From Bremia lactucae (Eukaryota > Oomycota > Peronosporomycetes > Peronosporales > Peronosporaceae): a stretch of 63,841 nt of DNA. The stretch lies in the NCBI RefSeq assembly GCF_004359215.1, contig NC_090610.1, positions 1,520,716 through 1,584,556 on the forward strand. Direction: 5' to 3'. This document shows positions 22,486-31,633 of the stretch, piece by piece. The translations under genes and the position numbers were made by a program. Numbering within the stretch: position 1 is the stretch's first letter; each line of letters begins with the position of its first letter. The notes beneath the pieces are model-generated. The model saw only the letters and a list, made by a program, of their open reading frames with translations. It was not told where the DNA came from and did no database searches.

Positions 22486-23300
22486 TGTGAACCCAAGGAA
22501 AAGGGTGTGAATATAGCCATTCTCTTATTAATTCATATATCGACAATTGAGGATCATATTAGTCCCATCCTCCAGAAATTCATACATGGTGTATGATTTC
22601 CAGCTTGTTCATGAATGATGACACATGAACGAGGTATGGGAAGTCAATCCCGCTCTGTACTGCGAAACGAATCACCCACTAGAGTGAAATTGCATCGATT
22701 AAGGAGCTTTTATGTATCGCTTTATAACTTATGTCATTTCTCCCTCGCCAATTGTAGGCGAGCACGTAAATTGCGGCCGCACTTTACGTAAGAGCACACC
22801 TTAGCTAGCGAGGAAGCGTTTGACCGTCTTCTCTCACGTGCAGTGAGGTAGTTGATGGGCTCATAAGCGACCTCACCCAACGAACAAGAAGCCTTAGTGT
22901 AAGTGATGTCACGGGAGCGGTATTCCGGCCCCACGTGCGCACTTAAGAACTTGGAAGCATTTTTCACTTATTCAAACCAATCATAAATGCTATCTCTGTA
23001 ATTATGCACTGATATGTATTACGAGCGTATTATTCTGAATACCTCGCATCCTGATGACGCTAGGCATCACACACACCCTAATGTGAATGACCCATGTGCA
23101 TCACATTCACAAGGGTGGATCACAATGTGAACCACACCCAAGTGGTGGGTCTAATTACTTAACTAAAATGATTGACCCCTTCCCCCTTTTAAGAACGAAT
23201 TTACATTTTGTAAATTTGTCAAAGAGGAGCGAGGAGCAGCGAGCTCTTTTACGCGCTGCTTTAGTTTTCTCAGTCACTCTAGCAACCTGTGTGCACATAC
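22486..23300. repeat. Family B LTR-like region
   Basis: It begins TGTGAACCC after a weak purine run, repeats GGGTGTGAATATAGCC, and has two blocks found elsewhere. GTTTGACCGTCTTC to CCCAACGAAC (about 22805-22885) matches 45390-45460. GAATACCTCGC to GTGGTGGGTCTAAT (about 23037-23155) matches 51718-51815 and, inverted, 37195-37335. The block order differs between copies, so the limits and strand are uncertain. Confidence 0.5.
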
Positions 23301-23312
23301 ACGGCGCCAAAC

Positions 23313-24790
23313 ATGTCACCTGAAAGGGGCAAAGGTGGTGGGTCGTATGCAAAGACACCCACTCAACCACGCACAAAGCGCACGCGCCGCGTTAACACGT
23401 CGCCGTCGCTCAGTGCAACAGTTACAACGCCGACAGCTACTGCTGCTGTCGTGCTATTAACTGGGCTAGATGACCATCCCACTTCCACAGTGAGTAGATC
23501 CGTCGCTCATTGTTGATTACAATGAGTCAACACCGATGACATCAACTCATAGTAGTGAAAAGTACGGTGAGCTAATGAGGAAGGCTGATGGCGCTTCATT
23601 GCCAATCAAACTTCGCTTATTGCTCCTAACATGAAGACAGCAAATTGTTCTAATGGTGTCTCGTCGTCTGCGCTGGCTAGCGTAGCGATCATTAATGAGA
23701 GCGCTGCCCATAAAGGCGCAGCTGCTTCTCCGTTAGGTGAAATCACAACGTCTTATACTCAGACCATTATTTATAATGGTTAAGACATAGAGCAACCTGA
23801 GTGTAAGGCTCCGCCGACGACACGTGAGCGTGCTCAGTCGGTGTCATAGCCAGTCTTATCGAACGTGGCTATGTGACGGGTGGCACATTACTTATGCCCC
23901 CTCCATCTCAATGGCCAAAAGCGTCGCTTCTAAAGCGCGCTGTTCTAGACGCTCATAATTATTATGGCGTCTATAATACATGTGAGAATTAGGGGGAATC
24001 GCTTGGACTATTTCCTCGATCCGGGTCATGTTGCATAAAACGCCCAACCATTATGATGCGGAATTCTTGCTCCTCTTTCATCCGTATTATGATGCGGTAA
24101 AACAGCGGTCGCAGCGAAGTAATTTTGCCCGCTTGCGTGTGAAAGAAATCATGAGTAGTACTGTACCCCCAGTTTTGTTTTCACCACGCAACTCCTCCTA
24201 GTCCGTTTAAGACTAGCGGAGAGGCCTCAGCTAGTGCTTCTTTTGATAGGTACCCAACAGGGCAAATCAATACGTAGGGTATCGATCGGTTCCCAAGAGT
24301 CGAAATTCTTCGGGTATCTTCTCCACAAGACGCGGAAGCTGACATCTGCCTCACGGAGCGATGGGCAAGCAACCTTTTAACAAGGAAGCGTTGGATCCCA
24401 CCCTTATCAACCAATGCAAACGCCCGATAGAAAAGACGATAACGCCCACCGACTCGCGGCTACCTTACCCGCGTCCTTTCAGTCGCAGGCATTGAGCACT
24501 GCTGAACGAAGTATTAGGCATCTCGAGGGTCAAGTCTTGCGACTGACCTCGGATCTTCATGATGTCCGCGCGAAAGATCATCGATGATCTTTCGCACGGA
24601 CATCGTGAAGATCCGTGGCCAGTCGTGTTACGAACGCCTGAAATTTCGGCTGGACATCTTGGAAGAGTTGATGCTGAGGGACCCGCATTATGAGCGTGGT
24701 ATACCTCGCTCTGTGAGTCAGTTACGTTCTTATAGGAGGGGAAGGTCGGAGGCAAGTCTTTCGCCTTCCTCATCTCCTCAATCTATTTAA
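23313..24790 (+). pseudogene. Counter-oriented ORF of the family B Gypsy element, broken
   Basis: Starts ATG at 23313 (MSPERGKGGGSYAKTP), a basic and Thr/Ser/Ala-rich region up to a stop at 23514. In the next frame the sequence goes on with YNESTP and GELMRKADGAS, matching the minus-strand ORF at 37433-37759. Later pieces include FARLRVKEIMSS near 24140, an RWASNLLTRKRW-like stretch near 24365 and a C-terminal coiled coil around STAERSIRHLEGQVLRLTSD (24495-24555). The end, LMLRDPHYERGIPRSVSQLR, stops at 24790. A palindromic duplication at 24540-24625 breaks the coiled coil. It faces pol (minus) exactly as in family A. No known domain recognised. Confidence 0.6.
24540..24625. repeat. 86-bp near-perfect palindrome
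   Basis: CGACTGACCTCGGATCTTC... (24540-24582) is the inverse complement of 24583-24625 with 4 mismatches in 43 bp and no spacer (centre ATCATCGATGAT). The related copy at 2570-2640 has the left arm only, so the right arm was added in this copy. Confidence 0.9.
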
Positions 24791-25254
24791 CACTCGATCC
24801 ATGGTCGGTGTCACCATCATTTTCCTTAGATATGTGACTTTCATTTGGGTCTACATACCGTTTGAGACGACCCACGTAAAAGACGGGGTGCGTCTTCATA
24901 TATGGCGGGATAGTGAGCCTATAATTTAGGTCTCCGACCTCCCCGACCACAGTAAGTTGCCCAATGTAACGCGGCAATAGGTTCGTAGTACCACCTGGTA
25001 GCACAGAAGTTGATTTCAGGTAGAGTAGCAGTCCATAATAGTACCTAATCTCCAACACAAAAGCATTCATTATTTTTGCGACCATTTCGGTCCGCATTTT
25101 CTTTTTGTTAATCCTATTTGTTTTGCCATCGCGTCACGGACTTAAGGTGTGATGGCTAATCGCTCATCCACGAAGCGTTGACCCTCGCTCACACTTTTGT
25201 CATCCAACTCGCCTATGACACCACCGAAAGGTCAGTCATAGGTAGTAGTCGACA

Positions 25255-26043
25255 TTAACGAAACCTTGTTATTATCTGGAGCACAGGCATTCCTTGCCGT
25301 GACTCCATGCAGACCACTGCCAAACCGGCAGGGTCACTTGGGCAAGTTTCTGTCTTTAAGATAATACCCTCACGGGTCATCGGCATATTGACGAAACTAT
25401 GTCTCTCTTTCCCACCGAGTGTAGTGAGGGGCCCTTTCCCTCTAAGACTCGGGCTGCGCACAAACGAGACTGGCGTCCGAGGATGGCGCAGACCGTTAAT
25501 GTAAAACGGTGTCTCACCCGTACCGGCGTGGACACTGTTATTTATAGCGAACTTCACAAAGGGCAATTGCTTGCTCCACTCTTTGGGAGTTGCTATTGTG
25601 CGCAAGACATCCGCCACGACCCGATTGGCACGTTCTGCTTGGCCATCGGTCTGGGGATGATCTGCGGTCGACATGTGGAGCTTACTACTTAGCAGCTCGA
25701 ACACATGTCGCCAAAAACCAGACGTAAAACGTGGATACCGATCCGATACTTTGGACTCGGGCATCCCGTGTAGTCGGTAAACATAATCCAGAAACAAGAG
25801 AGCTGCCTCCTTGCCTGTGATCGATGTCTTACATGGTGCTAAATGCACCATTTTGCTTAGTCTGTCTACAAAGACGACGAGCCCCGTCCGATTCTTATGA
25901 TCGGGCGGCAAACCAAACATGAAGTCCAGACTTACTGACTTCCAACTGTTGGTTGGAATCGGTAGCGGCTTCAGTGGCGCACTGCTGGACGGTGCAGGCT
26001 TAATGCGCTGACACTGTTCGTAAATGCGAATATAGTTGGCCAC
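25255..26043 (-). mobile_element. Integrase, copy 1 of a direct duplication
   Basis: A 262-codon frame from the CEQCQRIK-type zinc-binding end (EQCQRIKPAPSS) through SLDFMFGLPPDHKNRTG, PCKTSITGKEAALLFLDYVY, a VSDRYPRFTSGFWRHVF segment and TADHPQTDGQAERANRV. Compared with copy 2 it has several point changes (IVSD to KVSD, DPRF to YPRF). The sequence between about 25720 and 26295 is repeated at +1167 bp. Confidence 0.85.
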
Positions 26044-26250
26044 CCATCGATATAGATGTGGCCACCAAATTCCTCTGACACTCGTAAGAATGTCTTTTTA
26101 CGGACAAGATGCCCTTTAGATGGTGCATCATAGAGCTCGTAAAGGATCATCAGCTTGAGATCTGTGTCAGGAGACACAAAGATTCCCAAGGGATCACAAG
26201 GTGACAGCTGATGTCATAACAGGCCATCGCTGTAGCTAAAGCGATTTAGC

Positions 26251-27210
26251 TTAGCTTTCAGGTGCGACGGAAGGGTAAGCTTTCGTCCACCGAAGNTTTT
26301 TGCGACCATTTCGGTCCGCATATTCTTTTTGCTTGTCCTGTGCGCTTGCCATTGCGTCACGGACTTTACGTGTGATGGCTAATCGCTCATCCACAAAGCG
26401 TTGAGCCTCGCTCACGCTTTTAGCATCAAACTCGCCTATGATACCGCCAAGAGGTCGGTCATAAGGCGTAGTTTTATTGACCACTGCTAAACTGGCAGGG
26501 TCACTAGGGCAAGTTTCTGTCTTTGAGATGATACCCTCATGGGTCATCGTCATATTGACGAAACTATGTCCCTCTTTCGCACCGAGCATAGTGAGGGGCC
26601 CTCCCCCACTAAGACTCGGGCTGCGCACAAACGAGACTGGCGTCCGAGGATGGCGCAGTCCGTTAATATAAAACGGTGTCTCACCCGTACTGGCGTGGAC
26701 ACTGTTATTTATAGCGAACTCCACAAAGGGCAATTGCTTGCTCCACTCTTTGGGAGTTGCTATAGTGCGTAAGACATCCGCCACGACCCGATTGGCACGT
26801 TCTGTTTGGCCATCGGTCTGGGGATGATCTGCGGTCGACATGTGGAGCTTGCTACCAAGCAGCTCAAACACATGTCGCCAAAAACCAGACGTAAAACGTG
26901 GATCCCGGTCCGATACTATGGACTCGGGCATCCCGTGTAGTCGGTAAACATGATCCAGGAACAAGAGAGCTGCCTCCTTGCCTGTGATCGATGTCTTACA
27001 TGGTGCTAAATGCACCATTTTGCTTAGTCTGTCTACAAAGACGACGAGCCCCGTCCGATTCTTATGATCGGGCGGCAAACCAAACATGAAGTCCAGACTT
27101 ACTGACTTCCAACTGTTGGTTGGAATCGGTAGCGGCTTCAGTGGCGCACTGCTGGACGGTGCAGGCTTAATGCGCTGACACTGTTCGTAAATGCGAATAT
27201 AGTTGGCCAC
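26251..27210 (-). mobile_element. Integrase, copy 2 of a direct duplication
   Basis: Nearly the same protein as copy 1, with canonical IVSDRDPRFTSGF and GQTERANR motifs, so the catalytic triad looks intact. It then continues to ADRNGRK and crosses the single N at 26296 into the duplicated segment. Bases 26297-26855 look identical to 3976-4534. Confidence 0.85.
26296..26296. other. Single-N assembly join
   Basis: One N separates the end of the first 1167-bp repeat copy (ending ...CACCGAAG) from the start TTTTTGCGACC of the second integrase segment. The other copy of the same repeat reads through into TGATCTAAC at 27462. Confidence 0.95.
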
Positions 27211-29640
27211 CCATCGATATAGATGTGGCCACCAAATTCCTCTGACACTCGTAAGAATGTCTTTTTACGGACAAGATGCCCTTTAGATGGTGCATCATAG
27301 AGCTCGTAAAGGATCATCAGCTTGAGATCTGTGTCAGGAGACACAAAGATTCCCAAGGGATCACAAGGTGACAGCTGATGTCATAACAGGCCATCGCTGT
27401 AGCTAAAGCGATTTAGCTTAGCTTTCAGGTGCGACGGAAGGGTAAGCTTTCGTCCACCGAAGTGATCTAACAGCAGGCGACAATGTTTGTCCTGACTGTA
27501 GCTCTATTTTATTTCGGAGGCCAATGAGTTCGTTACGTGGTATGCCTTCTTGGCTGCCAACGTTGACGACTCAACTTGTACCTTGGCACGTGACACACAT
27601 TTCTGGTGTTAGCCTCGAAGTCTAGTCTGTCCGATAAAGCGTCAGCCAAGATATTCGACTTACCCGGATTGTATTCAACTTTAAAATTGAATTCGGAGAA
27701 GAGGAATGTAAGCCGTCTTGCCATTCTGGGCGAGAGGTGCGGTGAGTTTATTGCGGTCCGCAGTGATGCGTGATCCGTATACACCATGTATGATTCGGTG
27801 CCCAACAGATGCACTCGAAAACGTTACAAGAGCATACTTTATTGAAAGTAGCTTTTTGTCGTGCACAGGGTAATTCAGTTCCGCGGCTTTTAATAGCCGG
27901 GACTGATAAGAGATGACACGGTCAACGCCGTCGTCATCCTTCTCCATGAGCGCGCTGCCGATTCCAAAATTAATTGCATCGCAGACGACGCTAAAAGGCT
28001 TATCCTCGTCTGGCAATGTCAAGACCGGTGCCTTTTCAAGAGATTGTTTCACTGATGTGAACGCATCTTCTTGTTCTTTTAACAAATACACTCTGCGTCC
28101 TTTTTAAGGAGGTCTGATAATTGTTTAGTTTGCTCAGCATTATACTTGCTATACTTATGCAAGTAATTAGCGAGCCCTAGGAACTGGCGCAAATCCTTCA
28201 CATGCCGTGGGATTGGCCATTCCTGTACCGATTTTACCTTGTCTGGATCTGCTCGTACACCATGCGTACATACGATGCAGCCCAGCACAGGTATCTCGGG
28301 GACCCCTTTGACGCATTTTTGCAAGTTGACGTTCAATTGGGCGTCCTCTAGAGTCTGTAACACAGCGTCTAAATGACGCTTGTGCGACTCTATTGCGCTC
28401 AGCCCGTCCTCGGCCCTACAATGCACGAGTACATCGTCAAACTAATAAGGCGCGTAGGCACGGTGCTGACGCATCACGTGAGCCACCACTCGGTTGAATG
28501 TCGCTGTTGCGTTTTTCAAACCTTGGAGCATCACAAGCCACTCCCAAAGCATACCGCTTGGGATACTTACTGACGTTTTGGCCACATCGGACTCTCTCAT
28601 GAGTACCTGATAGTAGCCATCCTTTAAATCCAACGCGGAAAAGATAATTGGCCTTTCCATGGAATTAGGACAAACATTTTTCGCGGTATTAGCATTGCGC
28701 CGGAATGGTCGCCGGGTTCAGCTTACTGTAATCATGAACTACACGTCATCCACCTGTGGCTTTACGCGCACAAAAGGTCGGGCTGCAGTGAGGCGATTTG
28801 CTCTCACGCACAGGTCCCTCCTTCGCTCGCTTGTCGAAGAATTCATCGATATAATCGACTTGTTCTTTCGGCAAAGAATATTGCCTGGTCACACAATACT
28901 TTGTGCCTGGTTCGAGGCCTATTTCGTGCTCGATTACCCTATCTGCTAATAGGCGGCTCGGCACTTCTTTTGGGAATACATCGTGATGTATCCACATAAC
29001 TTCATAGAACGGAGTGCCTCTCAAGTCATCCCAACCTTGCTCAGCGAAACGTTTCTTTTTTTCCGTATCTAGGACGCGCTCGTCCATTAAGGACAACGAG
29101 CAATAGTCCACCAAGTTCTCTTCTGAAAATGTTGCGACTATTTCGTGGATATTTCCTTCTTTTAATTCGTCAAGGAACAGATTTCACGACATCTCGGGAG
29201 ATTTGCTATCTCCTCGGCAGATTTAAAGACTTGCTGAAGCACCTCAAGTGAGGATGTCCCGCCATTTCGACGGCCTCGAACACCTTGTTTGAAGGCCCGT
29301 CCTGATCGAAATGTTACTCGTTTAGACGTGGCTTTGTTTTGTCTTAATCTGTCGGGTAGTCGTTCTTCGAGTCACCACGACCTTTGACTGGGAAGCGGGT
29401 GCCGTTGCTCTCCTGGCTAACGCACCCCTTCCAGCCGCACCAGGCTCTAGGCACTGTGCCGGATCATGCGATGCTTGACTTCCTGTCAGTTCACCGTCTA
29501 CTGCCACAGGCTCTCGGCTCTGTGCGGAACACATGACTACTCGTATTGCTCTTTTCACTACCCCAGTCTCTACGAGCTGGGTACTTTGTACACAAAGGCT
29601 GTGGATGAACTAGCAAATGCTTCCAGATCTAACACGACGC

Positions 29641-30204
29641 ACACAACTACTATGCCACACAATATTTGATGTGTCTGACTTCTTGTTGTAATTACCAAAA
29701 GCAGTAGTGCATCTTCGCAACACAAACGTCATTTCATTACTAATCTTCCCTTATAAGAGCTGCCGTGGTGGCGCTATGTTGTACAGACGTATATTCTTAT
29801 CGAATATTCCGTGAGTGGGCGTGAGGGACACAGTCGTGCGGATTTCGTATACACTGTTTTTGAGCATCAAAACTTTCAAGCAAGATAAAATTTGCAATTT
29901 TGCCTGGGATGCCCTTACGTTACCAGCTCAGTCTCAGACATAGAATGTTCTCGAATTGGCTATTGCAATTTGAATCAAATGTGTGAAGGCTTCGTTTACT
30001 AAAGCCAATGAATATCCTGCGCGCGCTTCGGTAAAAAAAAACACTAATTTTAACAGCAGACCTGTGATTGGGTAAAATTTAAGTGAGAGCTACTGTCTTG
30101 CAGGAAAAGCTGCTTAAATTCGTGCTTAACATTCGAGTGGGCTGGCCGCCGTCAATCCAAGAAGCTTGCTAAGTGAATTAAGGTGTCTTAGGCTAGGTTA
30201 AAGC
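29641..30204. other. Intergenic region upstream of the BAH gene
   Basis: About 560 bp after the last retroelement similarity. No ORF or repeat was recognised. It should carry the promoter of the BAH-domain gene, but I see no element that can be named. Confidence 0.5.
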
Positions 30205-31563
30205 ATGATCGCTATGCAAAATACGACCTGTAATAGTCCAGCTGATTCCGATAAGCCCGTGGAAGTACGTCATCAAACCACTTCCGACGAGGTGATGAAA
30301 TCTGCAAATAGCGAAGATATAACAAGCAGTGATGAAAGTTCTTCATTAATACAGCGTACGCGTGCCCATAGTAGACAACAAGCAGCATCGGAATTCGAAA
30401 GTAACGGCGTGAGGACGCGCGGTGCAAGCAAAGCAAAACTGAGTTCTGCAACCAAAGAGAAGCCCAACAAGGTAAAACAAGGAAACGCTAAGACTGCATC
30501 GAAAGAAAAACAAAAGGATGGTGAATCAGACGATAGCAACTCTACCGGAGATTATGTTCACGTCCAAGTTGGTGACTGCGTGGTGCTGGATTCGGGTGAT
30601 CCAGACGATCCCTACGTAGCACTGGTGAGCTCAGTGCAAACCTCACAACGGCATGACCGGGCTGTGTCTACTTTTATGGCACAGTGGTACTATAAACCGT
30701 ATGACGTCAAGGATGAAGTAAAATCTTTGATAAAGGGTGGCATTTTGGAAAATGAGGTCTTTTTGTCGCCGCATAAGGACAGAAATTCAATTGATGCTGT
30801 AATTGAGGTATGCCAAGTTGTGTCCCCTGAGGAGTATCACGACATCCAGGACGAAATAAAGCGTGGGTATCGCGAGAAAAATAAGTTGTTTTTTGTTTGT
30901 CGCTATAAGTACTATCCAAATCGAAGCAACATCAAGAAAGCGCTGGAAGTTGTGGAGAATGAAGCAATACGAAGTGGGCTAGGCCGCCCCAAGCCTAACG
31001 TTGGATTAAGCTACCAGGCAACGATACCCGACTATATTGAGCCAACTACCAGTTTACCGAGGCGGATCGATTTATCTGTACCTTGGAAGATATCCAAAGA
31101 GTACGCTGTGCGACCACGGCAGTTGTGGTCTCCACTTGTTGCCACCATGCAAAGCCAAATTTTTATCAATTTTCGAAGCCTGGTCGACACGCTTAAGTTT
31201 GCAGTAGGAAATATCGTGAAAACATACCGTCCAGATGCGAGGCTCATGGGACACCAACGTGGAATTATACTTAAGTACTTACTGTCGGATTCAATTGAAA
31301 TTTGTGTATCGACTGGGCAGGTAATTACCGTCCTTAAAAGCGAACTGTGTTCTCCACTCACGGAAGATTTGGCAATGCAGCAATTATATCTTTCAAGATT
31401 CAATTTGTCGCAAGCAGCGTACGGATGCTCTAAGACGATATTTCATGCGCAGTGTAAGGAAAGGAAGGCTTTTCAAAAAGAGGTGGAGCTACATGCTATG
31501 GCAAAACGCGCAGCTGTAGCCAGTTTAGATGCCGAGGATGACAATCGAAAGCGCAAAAAATAG
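30205..31563 (+). CDS. BAH-domain chromatin-associated protein, 452 aa
   Basis: A single uninterrupted frame starting at ATG 30205. Residues 1-115 are low complexity, Ser/Lys-rich and probably disordered (KEKPNKVKQGNAKTASKEKQ). A bromo-adjacent homology (BAH) domain follows at about 118-238: VQVGDCVVLDSGDPDDPYVA, AQWYYKPYD, ENEVFLSPHKDRNSIDAV and FFVCRYKYYP. These are the hallmarks of the fold (a W-Y/F-P.D segment, the E.F.S.H..N.. strand and the C-terminal F.CR..Y). BAH modules bind nucleosomes or histone tails in silencing and replication complexes. The rest (240-452) has no second domain I recognise and ends in a basic NRKRKK, a likely nuclear signal. It converges with the peptidase gene 70 bp downstream. 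Partner complex unknown. Confidence 0.9.
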   Translation: MIAMQNTTCNSPADSDKPVEVRHQTTSDEVMKSANSEDITSSDESSSLIQRTRAHSRQQAASEFESNGVRTRGASKAKLSSATKEKPNKVKQGNAKTASKEKQKDGESDDSNSTGDYVHVQVGDCVVLDSGDPDDPYVALVSSVQTSQRHDRAVSTFMAQWYYKPYDVKDEVKSLIKGGILENEVFLSPHKDRNSIDAVIEVCQVVSPEEYHDIQDEIKRGYREKNKLFFVCRYKYYPNRSNIKKALEVVENEAIRSGLGRPKPNVGLSYQATIPDYIEPTTSLPRRIDLSVPWKISKEYAVRPRQLWSPLVATMQSQIFINFRSLVDTLKFAVGNIVKTYRPDARLMGHQRGIILKYLLSDSIEICVSTGQVITVLKSELCSPLTEDLAMQQLYLSRFNLSQAAYGCSKTIFHAQCKERKAFQKEVELHAMAKRAAVASLDAEDDNRKRKK

Positions 31564-31633
31564 AAAAATCAATTTAAGCACCTGTGAATTTATAGGTTAG
31601 GCTTTCACATTTACATTTTTCACATCTTCGCCA

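Larger units (their letters stand above)
24783..29640 (-). mobile_element. Ty3/Gypsy pol (family B), truncated upstream, integrase duplicated
   Basis: Minus strand, right to left. A pre-RT region lies at about 29190-29560 (RVTFRSGRAFKQGV). The RT start is at 28746-29114 (EHEIGLEPGTKYCVTRQYSL, then KSPHCSPTFCARKATGG). RT continues at 28442-28660 and 28079-28426, where the catalytic segment reads a stop codon before FDDV. RNase H lies at 27533-28091. Integrase lies at 26251-27210 and again at 25255-26043, both with D, D and E motifs (SLDFMFGLP, VSDR, GQTERANR). The C-terminal block LLPRYIGQLTVVGEVG and MKTHPVFYVGRLKRYV is at 24783-25097. Gag and the 5' LTR are missing: the element gives way to host sequence at about 29.65 kb. 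Confidence 0.85.

Noticed and set aside
29322..29558. 78-codon minus-strand ORF as gag of the family B element
   Set aside because: Ala/Arg-rich sequence without capsid or zinc-knuckle pattern; better explained as the linker before RT.
31032..31403. 123-codon minus-strand ORF inside the BAH gene
   Set aside because: Shadow of the BAH coding frame.
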